A DNA stretch of 64,000 nt from Tolypeutes matacus (taxonomy: Eukaryota > Chordata > Mammalia > Cingulata > Chlamyphoridae): assembly GCA_026826555.1 (NCBI GenBank), contig JAKSZT010000116.1:2833420-2897419 (forward strand), written 5' to 3'. Each line of letters begins with the position of its first letter. Position 1 is the stretch's first letter. The notes beneath the pieces are model-generated. The model ran no database searches, had not been told where the DNA came from, and saw only the letters and a list, made by a program, of their open reading frames with translations. The position numbers and the translations under genes were made by a program. Shown one piece after another: positions 13,801 through 26,700 of the stretch.

Positions 13801-15810
13801 ATATCAAAACACTTGTTCTACCAAACACTCTCTGAATGAAGAAGGTTCTTCCATTTTCAAAAATTATGCAAAGTACTTGTTTAATAGGATACTCTTCACT
13901 TCTTGCTTACAATCAATGAGAAAACACTGGCTTTAGCTTTGTGAAGGTAAATCTTTCTTCAGTTTTGAAAACTAAGTAAGTTATTCATTTAATTGCCTTC
14001 TACACACTTCTTTTCACTTACAATCAATGTCAAAATTGTGGTTTTACCTAATGCTCTGTGAATGCAGAAATTTCTTCAGTTGTGAAAACTAGGCACTTTA
14101 CTTCCTTAATTGGCTGTTTTGCTCTTATTCTCACAATCAATGAAAAAACACTGGTTTTACCTAACACTTTGTGAATGTAAGTCATCCCACAGTATGGAAA
14201 AGTATGCATGATTCTCATTTTATTTCCTACTGCACACTTCTTTTCACTTACAATCAATGTGTAAGCACTGGCTTTACCTAATGCTCTGTGAATGCAGTCA
14301 GTTATTCTGTTTTGAATTCTAAGCAAGTTACTTGTGTTATTTGCTGGCATTTTTTCTCACTTACAATTAATGCCAAAACAGTGGTTTTACTGAATGCTTT
14401 ATGAATGCTGGAAGTCCTTCAGTTTTGAAAACTAATCAAGTTACTTGTATAATTGGCAGTTATGCACTTGTTTTCACTTACAATCAATATCAAAAATGCT
14501 GGTTTAACTAAATCTCTGTGAATGTAGGAGGTTCTTCTTTTGTGAAAACTAAGTAAGTTATTTAATTGGCTGCTATGCAGTTGTTTTCACTTATGATCAA
14601 TGTCAAAACACTGGTTTTACATAATGCTCTGTGAATGCACGAGGTTTTTCAGTTTTAAATTCCAAGCAATTAGTTTAATTTGCTGCTATTCACTTGTTTA
14701 CAACCAATGTCAAAGCCCTGGTTTTACCTAACACTCCATGAATGAGGGAGGTTCTCCAATTTTCAAAAATTATGCAAGGTACTTGTTTAATAGGATACTA
14801 TTCACTTCTTCTACTTACAATTTTAAAAATACTGGTTTTACCTAATGATTTGTGAATGTATGTGATCCTTCAGTTCGGAAACTAAGCAAGTTATTGTAAA
14901 ATTGACTGTTACACACTTGTTTTCACTTACAATCAATTACATAATGCCAGTTTTACTGAATACTTCTGAATGCATAGTTTCTTCAGTTGGGAATACTAAG
15001 TAATATAATTCTTTAAATGAATGCTACACACTTATTTTCACTTCCAGTCAATGGCAAATCAATTGTGATACCTAACACTCTGTGAATGCTGTAGTTTCTT
15101 CAGTTGTTAAAACTAAGCACCTTACTTCTTTAATTTCCTGCTATGCACTTGTTTTTAACTTAAAACCAATATCAAAACCACAGATTTACCTAACTTTCTT
15201 GGTTGCAGTAGTTTCTTCATTTGTGAAAACTAAGGAAGTTATTTCATTAATTGGCTGCTATGCAATTGTTTTCACTTACATTCAATAACAAAACACTTGT
15301 TTGTCTTAATGCTCTGTGAATGAAAGAGGTTTTTCAGTTTTGAAAACTAAGGTAGTTCTTTGTTTAATTACCTGCTACACCCTTGTTGTCACAACTAATG
15401 TCAAAAACCTTGTTTTACCTAAAAACTGTGAATGAAGGAGGTTTTTCAATTTTTAAAAATTAAGCAAGATACTTGTTTATTAGGATACTATTCACTTCTT
15501 CTCCCTTACAATCAATGAAAAAACACTGGTTTTACCTTTGTGAATATAAGTGGTTCTTCAGTTTTGAAAACAAAGCAAGTTACCCATTGAATTGCATGCT
15601 ACACACTTCTTTACACTTAGATAAAAATACTGGTTTTACCTAATGCTCAGTGAATGCAGTAGGTTTTACTGATTTGAATTCTATGCAAGGTTCTTGTGCT
15701 ATTTACTGTTATTTATTCTCACTTAAAATCAATGCAAAAACATTGGTTTTACCTAACATTTTATGAATACAGTAGGTCCTTAAGTTTTGAAAAATTGAGT
15801 AAGGTACTTG

Positions 15811-15832
15811 TTATGTTAGGAACACCAGATAA
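15811..15832 (+). other. Local non-consensus stretch in a monomer
   Basis: Between GGTACTTG and TATTCAAT the usual TTTAATAGGATAC (13 bases) is replaced by about 22 bases including TTAGGAACACCAGAT, which I do not see elsewhere in the array. Flanking sequence on both sides is normal. Confidence 0.5.
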
Positions 15833-18800
15833 TATTCAATTCTTCTCACTTAAAATCAATGAAAAATACTGTTTTTACCTAACACTTTGTGAATATCTGT
15901 TCTTCAGTTTTGAAAACTAAGCAAGTTACTCATTTAATTGCCTGCTTCACAATTCTTTTCACTTACAATCAATGTCAAAACAATGGTGATACATAAGGTT
16001 CTGTGAATGTAGTCATTTCTTCTCTTGTGAAAACCAAGCAAGTCCTTGTTTAATTGGCTACTATGCACTTCTTTTCACACAAAATAAATAGCAAATCACT
16101 GGTTTTATCTAACACTCTGTGAATGTAGGAGGTTGTTCAGATTTGAAAGCAATGAAAATTACTTCTTTAGCTGGCTGTTATTTCACTTGTTTTCACATAC
16201 AATCAATGTCAAAACCCTGTTTTTCCCTAATTCTCTGTTAATGCAGTACATTTTTTTTGTTTTGAAAACAAAGCAATGTACTTTAATTTCCTGCTATGCT
16301 CTTGTTTTCACTTACAATCAATGACAAAACAATGGTTTACTTAATGCTCTTGAAATGCAGTAGATTATTCAGTTGGGAATACTAAACAATTTATTTCTTT
16401 AAATGAATGCTACACACTTGTTTTCACTTACAATCAATGTCAAAACTTTGGTTTAACCTAATGCTCTGTGAATTAATGTGGTTCTTCTGTTTTGAATTCC
16501 AAGCAAGTTGTTTAATTTGCTGCTATTCATTAGTTTTCACTTACAACCAATGTTAAAACCCCGAGTTTACCTAACACTCTGTGAATGAAGGAGGCTCTTC
16601 AATTTTTAAAAATTAAGCAAGGTACTTGTTTAATAGGATACTATTCACTTCTTCTCACTTACAATCAATGAAGGAACACAGGTTTTTATGTTTCTGAATG
16701 CAAGTGGTTCTTCAGTTTTGAAAACTAAGCAATTTACTCATTTAATTTCCTGCTACATGCTTCTTTTCACTTACAACTAGTGTCAAAATGTTGGTTTTAC
16801 CTAATGCTCTATGAATGCAATAGGTTACTGTGTTTTCAATCCTCAGCAAGTTACTTGTGTTATTTGCTTTTATTTATAATGTATGCCAGAAAAAATGTTT
16901 TACCTAATGCTGTATGAATGCAGGAGATTCTTTAGTTTTGAAAACTAAACAATTTATTTGTATAATTAGATATTATGCACTAGTTTTCACTTATAATCAA
17001 TTTCAAAATGCTGCTTTTACCTAATACTTGTGAATGCAGTAGTTTCTTCAGCTGTAAAAATTAAGCATGTTAATTTTTCATTTGGTGCTCTGCACTTGTT
17101 TTCACTTATAATCAATGACAAAATAATGGATTGCTTAAGGCTCTTGAAATGCAATAACATCTTCAGTTGGGAAAACTATGCAATTTACTTCTTTAAATGA
17201 ATGCCATGCACTTATTTTAATTTACAGTCAATTGCAAATCTGTTGTGATACCTAACACACTGTGAATGTTATTAGTTTCTTCAGTTGTGAAAACTAAGCA
17301 TGTTAATTCTTTAATTGGTTTTTATGCACTTTTAAAAAAATTGCAACCAATGTCTAAACCATGGTTTTACCTAATGTTCTGGGAATGCAGTACTTTTAAA
17401 ATTACTGAAAACTAAGGAAGTTATTTCTTTAATTGGCTGCTACACACTTGTTTACACTTACATTCAATATAAAAACACTTGTTTGACCTAATGCTCTGTG
17501 AAAGAAGGATGTACTTCAGTTTTGAAAACTAAGAATTTTGGTTGTTTAATTGCCTGCTACACACTTGAATCACTTACACCCAATGTCAAAACCCTGGTTT
17601 TACCTAACACTCTGTGAATGAAGGAAGTTCTTCAATTTTCAAAAATTAATAGGATGCTATTCAACTCTTCTCAGTTATAATCAGTAAAAAACACTGGTTT
17701 TACTTTTGTGAATGTAAGTGGTTCTTCAGGTTTGAAAACTAAGCCACTTTCTCATTTAATTGCTTGCTACACACTTCTTTTCACTAACAATCTATGTCAA
17801 AATGCTGGTTTTACCAAATGTTCTGTGAATGCAGGACCTTCTTCAGTTGTGAAAACTAGGCACAGTACTTCTTTTATTGGCAGCTTTGCACTTGTTCTCA
17901 CAATCAACAGGAAAACACTGGTATTACATAATATTTTGCGAATGTAAGCTCTTCTTCAGTGTGGAAAACTATGTAAGTTACTAATTAAATTGCATGCTGC
18001 ACACTTCTTTTCATTTATAATCACTGTCAAAGACCTAGTTTTAAGTAATGGTCTGTGAATACTGGAGGTTTTTTTGTTTTGTATTGTAAGCATGGTACTT
18101 GTGTTACTTGCTGGTATTTATTCTCACTCACAATATATGCCAAACCTGTGGTTTTACCTAATCCTCTATGAATGAAGGAGGTCCTTCAGTTTTGAAAAGT
18201 AAGCAACATACTTGTATATAATTGGCATTTACACACTTGTTTTCACTTACAATCAAGTCAATATGTTGGTTTTACCTAATAATTTTGAATGCAGTAGTTC
18301 TTAAGTTCTGAAAACTAAGCAAGTTAGTTTTTCTTTTGGTGCTTTGCAGTTTTCACTTACGACCAATGTCAAAACCCTTTTACCTAACACTCTGTGAATG
18401 AAGGAGGTTCTTCGGGTTCCAAAAATTATAGAAGATACTTGTTAAATAGTTTACTATCCACTGGTTTTCACTTACAATCAATGCCTAAATGGTAGTTTTA
18501 CCTAAACCTCTGTAAATGCAAGAGTTCTTCAGTTGTGAAAAATAAACACTTTACTTCCTTAATTGGCTGCTTTTCACTTGTTCTCACTTACAATCAATGA
18601 AAAATACTGTTTTTTTCAAATGCAAGTAACTCATTTAATTCCCTGAATCAAACTTCTTTTCACTTAAAATCAATGTCAAAGCAGTGGTGATACATAAGAT
18701 ACTGTGAATGCTCTCATTTCTTCATTTGTGAAAACCAAGCAAGTCCTTGTTTAATTGGCTGCAATGCAATTATTTTCACAAACTATAAATATCAAAACAC

Positions 18801-21800
18801 TGGTTTTACCTAACTCTGTGAATGTAGGAGCTTCTTCAGTTTTGAAAGCAAAGCAAATTACTTCTTTTTTAGTCTGTTTTGGCACTTGTTTTCACTTACA
18901 ATCAATGTCAAAACACAGGTTTTACCTAATTCTCTTAGAATGCAGTACATTCTTCAGTTTTGAAACTAAAAAAGTTACTTGTGTTATTGTCTGCTTTTCA
19001 GTTGTTTTCCCTTACAATGTCAATATGCTAGTTTTACCTCATATGCTGATAAAGCAGTTATTTTTTCAAGTTGTGAAAACTTAGCAATTTACTTTTTCTT
19101 TGGGTGTTATGAAGTTCTTTTCACTTACAATCAGTGATAAAACAGTGGTTTACCTAATGCTCTTTGAATGCAGTAGATTATTTTTGGAAGGCTAAGCAAT
19201 TTACTTATTTAAATGAATGTTATGCTCTTGTTTTCACATACAGGCAATGAAAAATCATTTATGATTCCTAACATTCTGTGAAGAGAGTAGTTTCTTCAGT
19301 TGTGAATATTAAGCATGTTACTTCTTTAATTGGCTGCTATGCACTCATTTTAACTTACAAGCAATGACAAAAATATGGTTTTAGCTAACATTCTGGGAAT
19401 GCAGTAGTTTGTTCATTTGTGAAAACTAAGGAAGTTATTTCTTTATTTGGCTGTGACACACTTGTTTTCACTTACAACAAATGTCAAAGCCCTGCTTTCA
19501 CCTAAAGCTATGTAAATGAAGGAGGTTCTTCAGTTTTCAAAAATTAAGGAAACTACTTAATAGGATACTATTCAATTGTTTCACTTACAATCAATATCAA
19601 AACCCTGGTTTAACTAACACACTGTGAATTAAAGAGGTCCTTCAATTTTCAAAAATTAAGCAAGATACTTGTTTAATAGGATACTGTTCTCTTCTTCTCA
19701 CTTAAAATCAATGAAAAAAACCTGATTTACCTAATGCTTTGGGAATAAAAGTGGTTCTTCAGTTTTTAAAATTAAGGAAGTTACTCATTTAATTGCCTGT
19801 TTCACACTCTTTTCACTTACAATCAATGTCAAAACTGTGATGATACATAAGATTCTGTGAATGCAGTCATTTCTTCACTTGTCAAAGTCAAGCAAGTCCT
19901 TGTTTAATTGGCTGCTATGAACTTGTTTTTACATACAATAAATACCAAATCACTGGTTTTACCTAAGGCTCTGTGAATGGAGGAGATTCTCCAGTTTTTA
20001 ATGCTAAGCAAATTACTTCTTTATTTGGCTGCTATCACACTTGTTTACACTTACAATCAATATCAAAACACTGGTTTTACCTAATACTCTGTTAATGTAG
20101 TACGTCCTTCAGTTTAGAAATCCAAGCAACTCCCTTGTTTAATTGGCTGCTATGCACTTGTTTTCACATAAATTGTCAATATATTGGTTTTACCTAATAC
20201 TTTGAGAATGCAGTTGTTTCTTCAAGTTTTGAAAACTAAGCAAGTTACTTTTGTATTGTGTGCTATCACTTGTTTTCACTTACATTCAATATCAAAACAC
20301 TTGTTTGACCTAATGCTGTGTTAATGAAGAGGTTCTTCAGTTTTGAAAAATAAGCAAATCGTTTCTTTAATTGCCTGCTGCACACTTGTTTTCACATACA
20401 ATCAATGTCAAAGCACTAGTTTTACCTAATGCCTTGTGAATGCAAGAGGTACTTCAGTTTTGAATTCCAAGAAAGTAGTTTAATTTGCTGCTATGCACTT
20501 GTTTTCACTTACAAGCCATTTGAAAACTATGGTTTTACATAACACTCTGTGAATGAAGGAAGTTATTCAAATTTCAAAAATATAGCCAGATACTTGTTTA
20601 ATGGGATACTATTCAATTCTTCTCACAATCAATGAAAAAACCTTGTTTTAACTTTGTGAATATAAGTGGTTGTTCAATTTTGAAAACTAAGCATGTTACT
20701 GGTTTTATTGACTGCTTCACACAACTTTTCACTTACAATCAATGTCAAAGCAGTGCTGATACATAAGATTCTGTGCATGCAGTCATTTGTTCAATTACAA
20801 AAACCAAGCAAGTCCTTGTTTAATTGGCTGCTATGCATGTGCTTTCACATACAATAAGTATCAAAACCTTGGTTTTACACAATGCTCTGTGAAAGTAAGA
20901 GGTTCTTCAGTTTTGAAAAGTAGGCAATTTACTCATTTAAATGCCTGCTGTGCACTTGTTTTCACTTAAAATCTATGCCAAAACACTGGTTTTGCCTAAT
21001 ACTCTGTGAATGCAGGAGATTACTCTCTTTTGAATTCTAAGCAGGTTACTTGTGTTGTGTACTGGTATTTAGTCTCACCTTCAGTGCCAAAACAGTGGTT
21101 TTACCTAAGGCTCTATGAATGCAGGACGTCCTTCAGTTTTGAAAACTAAGCAACGTACTTGTATGACTGGCCATAATGCACTTGTTTTCACTTGAAATAA
21201 TGGCAAAATTTTGGTTTTACCTAATACTTGTGAATGTAGTATATTTTTCATTTGTGAAAACTAAACAAGCTACTTCTTCATTTGGTGTTATACACTTGTT
21301 TTCACTAACAACTAATGTCAAAAGCCTGGTTTTACCTAATGCTCTGTGATTAAGGGAGGTTCTTCAGTTTCCAAAAATTAAGGAAAGTACTTGTTTAAGA
21401 GACTGTCATTCACTTCTTTTCACTTACAATCAATGTTAAAATCCTGGTTTTACCAAACACACTGTGAATGAAGGATGTTCTTCAATTTTCAAAAATTAAG
21501 CAAGGTACTTGTTTAATGTGATACTCTTCAATTTTTATCACTTACAATCAATGAAAAAAAATGATTTTACCTAACACTTTGTGAATATAAGTGGTTTTCA
21601 GTTTTGAAAACTAAGCAAGTTACTGGTTTTATTGCCTGCTTCACACAACTTTTCACTTACAATCAGTGTCAAAACAGGGGTGATACATAAGATTCTGTTA
21701 ATGCAGTAATTTCTTCACTTGTGAAAACCAAGCTGGTTATTGTTCAATTGGCTGCTATGCACATGTTTTTACTTACAATAAATATCAAAACATTGGTTTT

Positions 21801-22688
21801 ACCTAATGCTCTGCGAATGAAGGAGGTTCTTCTTTTACAAAAATTAAGCAAGTTTCTGGTTTAATAACATATCACTCACTTGTTTTCACTCAAATCAATG
21901 TCAAAATGGTTTTACCTAATGCTCTGAGAATGCAGTCATTTCTTCACTTGTGAAAAATAGGCACTTTACTTCCCTAATTGGCTGTTTGCACTTGTTTTCA
22001 CATACAATCAATGAAAAACACTTGTTTTACCTAAAGCTCTATGAATGCAGGAGGTTATTCCTTTTTCACAACTAAGCAAGTTACTCTTTTAATGGTCTGC
22101 TGCACACTTCTTTTCACCTACAATCAAGTCAAAGCACTGGATTTACCTAATGCTCTGTGAACACAGTAAGTTATTCTGTTTTGAATTCTAACCAAGTTTC
22201 TTGTCTTATTTGCTGGCATTTATTCTCAGTTACAATCAATGCCAAATCAGTGGTTAATACTATCACTCTATGAACGCAGGAGCTCCTTCAGTTTTGAAAA
22301 CTAAGCAATTTGCTTATATAAATGGCTGTTACACACTTGTTTTCACTTACAATCAATGACAAAACCCTGGATTTACATTATGCTCTGTGAATCAAGGAAT
22401 TTTTAGTTTTTAAAATTAGGGAACACTGGTTTTAACTAACACTCTGTGAATATAGGAGGTTCTTCAGCTTGGAAAACTAAACAAATTCCTTCTTTATTTG
22501 CCTGCTATGACACTTGCTTTCACTTACAATCAATGTCAAAATAATGGCTTACCTAATGCTCTGTGAATGCAGTACATTCTTCAGTTTGAAAAACTAGACA
22601 AGTTATTTGTTTAATTGGCTGCTGTGCACTTGTCTTCATTTACAATGTCAATATACTGGTTTAACCTAATATGCTAAGAATGCAATTG

Positions 22689-22710
22689 TTTTTTTTTTGT
22701 TGTTGTTGTG
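22689..22710 (+). repeat. Small T10 (GTT)n expansion inside a J monomer
   Basis: A run of ten T is followed by GTTGTTGTTGTG where other J units read TTTCTTCAAGTTGTG. It looks like local replication slippage. Confidence 0.7.
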
Positions 22711-23016
22711 AAAAATAAGCAAGTTACTTTTTCATTGGGTGCTATGCACTTGTTTTCATTTATAATTTCTGACAAAAAAATGGTTTGCCTAATGCTCTTG
22801 GAATGCAGTAATTTTCTTCAGGTGGGAAAACTAAGCAATTAACTTCTTCAAATGCATGCTGTGCACTTGTTTTCACTTACAGCCAATGGCAAATCAGTTG
22901 TGACACCTAACACTGTGAATACAGTAGTTTCTTCAGATGTGAAAACTAGTCATGTTACTTCCTTAATTGTCTGCTTTTCACTTGTTCTCACTTACAATCA
23001 ATGAAAAACACAGGTT

Positions 23017-23039
23017 TTACCTAACTCTTTGTTAGGTAA
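23017..23039. repeat. Perfect 9-bp inverted repeat with 5-nt loop, created inside a monomer
   Basis: TTACCTAAC, loop TCTTT, then GTTAGGTAA, a perfect complement. The left arm is the normal monomer anchor. The right arm and the following GCTCTTT are extra bases absent from sibling units, which go straight from CCTAACACTTTG to TGAATGTAAG. A rho-independent terminator makes no sense in this context. I read it as a fold-back replication scar. Confidence 0.75.
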
Positions 23040-23726
23040 GCTCTTTGAATGTAAGTGGTTCTTCAGTTTTGAAAACTGAGCTACTTACTCATTTAATTGC
23101 CTGCTTCCCATTTCTTTTCACTTACAATGTCAAAACTGTGGTGATACATGAGATTCTGTGTATGCGGTCATTTCTTCTTTTGTGAAAACCAAGCAAGTCC
23201 TTGCTTAATTGGGTGCTGTGCACTTGTTTTCATATACAATAAATATCAAAAACACTGGTTTTACTTAATGCTCTTTGAATGTAGAAGGTTTTTAAGTTTT
23301 GAAATCTTTGGCTGTTATGGCACTTGTTTTCACTTGCAAACCATGTTAAAAACCCTGGTTTTACCTAGTGTTCTGTGAATGCTGTACATTCTTCAGTTTT
23401 GAAAATTAAGTAAGTTACTTGTTTAATTGGTATGCACATGTTTTCACTTACAATGTCAATATGCTGCTTTTACCTAATTTGCTGAGAATGCAGTTGTTTC
23501 TTTAATTTGTGAAAACAAACAAGTTATTTTTTCATTGGATGCTATGTGCTTGTTTTCATTTAAAATTAATGACAAAACAATGGTGTACCTAACACTCTTG
23601 GAATGCCAGTTTCTTCAGTTGGGAAAACTAAGCAATTTACTTCTTTAAAGGACTTGTATGCACTTGTTTCTACTTACAGTCAATGACAAATGACTTGTGG
23701 TACTTAACACTCTGTGAATGCAGTAG

Positions 23727-23744
23727 CTTTTTTCACTCTGTCAA
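23727..23744 (+). other. 14-bp local insertion in a monomer
   Basis: Between CAGTAG and TTCAGTTGTG, where other units have TTTC, this copy has CTTTTTTCACTCTGTCAA. TCTGT and TTTTCAC both occur in the monomer, so patchy slippage from nearby sequence is plausible. Confidence 0.5.
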
Positions 23745-26700
23745 TTCAGTTGTGAAAACTAAGAATATTACCTCTTTAATTAGCTGCAATTCACTTGTTT
23801 TAACTTGCCACCAACGTCAAAGCCATGTTTTACCTAATGTCCTAGGAAAGCAGTAGTTACTTCATTTTTGAAAACTAAGGAAGTTATTTCTTTAATTGCC
23901 TGCTATGCACTTGTTTTCATTTACATTCAATATCAAAACACTTGTTTGACCTAATGTTCTGTGAATGAAGGAGATTCTTCAGTTTTGAATACTAAGAAAA
24001 TTGCTTGCTTAATTACCTGCTTTAAACTAATTTTTACTTACAATCAGTGTCAAAACACTGGTTTTACCTAATGTTCTGTGAATGCACCAGGTTTTTCAGT
24101 TGAATTACAAGCAAGTAGATTAATTTGCTTCTATTCACTTGTTTTCACTTACAACCAATGTCAAAACCCTGGTTTTACCTAATGTCTATGAATGAACAAG
24201 GTTCTTCAATTTTCAAAAATTAACCAAGGTACTTGTTTAATTGTATACTATTCACTTCTTCTCACTTAAAATCAAGGAAAAACACTGATTTTACCTTTGT
24301 GCATGTAAGTCGTTCTTCAGTATGAAAACTAAGCAATTTACTCATTTAATTCCCTGCTGCACACTTCTTTTCACTTACCATCAATGTCAAAGCACTGGTT
24401 TCCTAATGCTCTGTGAATGCAGTATGTTATTCTGTTTTGAATTGTAAGAAGTTTCTTGTGTTATTGCTGATATTTACTCTCACTTACAATCAATGCCAAA
24501 ACAGTGGTTTTACATAATGCTCTGTGACTGTAGTACATTCTTCATTTTTGAAAACTAAGCAAGTTACTTAATTAGCTGTTATGTAGTTGTTTTCCCTTAC
24601 AATGTCAGTATACTGGTTTTACCTAATATGCTGAGAATGCAGTTGTTTCTTCAAGTTTTGAAAACTAGGCATGTGTCTTCTTTAATTGGCTGTTTAGCAC
24701 TTGTTCTCACAATCAATTAAAAAACACTGCTTTTATATAACACATCGTGAATGTAAGTGGTTTTTCAGTTTGAAAAAATATGCAAGTTACTAATTTAATT
24801 GTTACTGCACACTTCTTTTCACTTAAAATCAGTGTCAAAGCACTGGTGTTACCTAATGCTCTGTGAATTCAGTAGGTTATTCTGTTTTGAATTCTAAGAA
24901 AGTTACTTGTTTTATTTGCTGATATTTATTCTCACTTACAATCAATGCCAAAACAATGGTTATCCCTAGCACTCTATTGATGCAGGAGGTCCTTCAGTTT
25001 TGAAAACTAAGCAAGTTACTGTTTTGATTGGCTGCTATGCACTTCTTTTCACTTACAATATAAATATGCTTCTTTTACCTAATACACTGAGAATGCAGTT
25101 GTTTCTTCAAGTTGTGAAAACTAAGCAAGTTACTTTTTCATTGGGTGCTACACACTTGTTTTCACTTATAATCAATGAGAAAACAATGGTTTACCCAATG
25201 TTCTTGGAATGCGGTCATTTCTTCATTTGGGAAAACTAAGTAATTTACTACTTTAAATGACTGCTTTGTACTTGTTTTCACTTACAATCAATGGCAAATC
25301 CATTGTGATACCTAACACTCTGAATTCGGTAGTTTCTTCATTTGTGAAAACTAAGCATGTTATTTCTTTACTTGTATGCTATGCACTTCTTTTAAATTAC
25401 AATTATTGTCAAAACCATGGTTTTACCTAACTTTCAGGGAATTCAGCACTTTCTTCATTTGTGAAATCTAAGGAAATTATTTCCTTAAATGGCCGCTACA
25501 CACTTCTTTTCACTTATATTCAATATCAAAACACTTGTTTGACCTAATGCTCTGGGAATGAAGGAGGTTCATCAGTTTTGAAAACTAAGCAAGCTGCTTG
25601 TTTAATTGCCAGTTACACAATTGTTTTCACTTACATTCAGTGTAAAAACTGGTATTTCCTAATGCTCTGTGAATGCATTAATTTATTCTGTTTAGAATTA
25701 TAAGCAAGTTACTTCTGTTATTTGCTGGAATTTTTTCTCTCTTACAATCAATGCCAAAACAGTGGTTTTACCTAAAACTCTATGAATGCATGAGGTCCTT
25801 CAGTTTTGAAAATTAAGCAAGTTACTTGTATAATTGTCTCTTAAGCACTTCTTTTCACTTACAATCAATGTCAAAATGCTGGTTTTATGTAGTAGTTGTG
25901 AATGCAGTAGTTTCTTCAGTTGTGAAAACTAAGGAAGTTACTTTTTCATTTCGTGCTATGAACTTATCACTTACAACCAATGTCAAAACCATGGTTCTAT
26001 CTAATGCTCTGTGAATGAAGTAGGTACTTCAGATTTCAAAAATTAAGGATTATACTTGTTTTCACTTACAATCAATGTCAAAATGGTGGTTTTACCTCTC
26101 CCTCTATAAATGCAGGAGTTTCTTCATTTGTGAAAACTAGGCACTTTGCTTCCTTAATTGGCTGCTTTGCAGTTGTTCTCACTTACAATCATTGAATTAA
26201 AACACTGTTTTTACCTAACACTTTGTGAATGTAAGTGATTCAGTTTTAAACACGAAGCAAGTTACTCATTTTATTGCCTGCTTCACAGTTCTTTTCTCTT
26301 ACAATCAATGTCATAGCAGTTGTGATATGTAAGATTCTGTGAATGCAGTCATTTCCTCACTTGTGAAAACCAAGCAAGTCATTGTTTTGTTGGCTGCTGT
26401 GCAGGGTTTTCACATACAATAAATATCAAAACACTTGTTTTACCTAAAGCACTGTGAATGTAGGAGGTTCTTCAGTTTTGAAAATTAAGCAAATTACTTC
26501 TTTATTTGGCTGCTCTGGCACTTGTTCTCACTTAAAATCAATGTCAAAACACTGGTTTTACCTAATGCTCTGTGATTGCAGTTGTTTCTTCAGCTGTAAA
26601 AGCTAAGCATGTTACTTCTTTAATTGGCTGCTATGCACTTTTTAAAAGCTTACAAGCAATATCAAAACCATAGTTTTACCTAACATTCTGGGAATGCAGT

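Noticed and set aside
14048..14350. 100-codon open frame on the minus strand
   Set aside because: It is an antisense reading of F, A and B monomers. Similar minus-strand frames appear wherever stops are lost by chance, and no start context or homology is visible.
22689..22710. T-run with GTT repeats as a second retrotransposon tail
   Set aside because: There is no flanking duplication and no foreign core. It is explained by slippage in the TTTCTTCAAGTTGTG part of a J unit.
23017..23039. Hairpin as a terminator or regulatory RNA element
   Set aside because: It occurs once, in a satellite monomer, without an adjacent gene, and its right arm is a local insertion.
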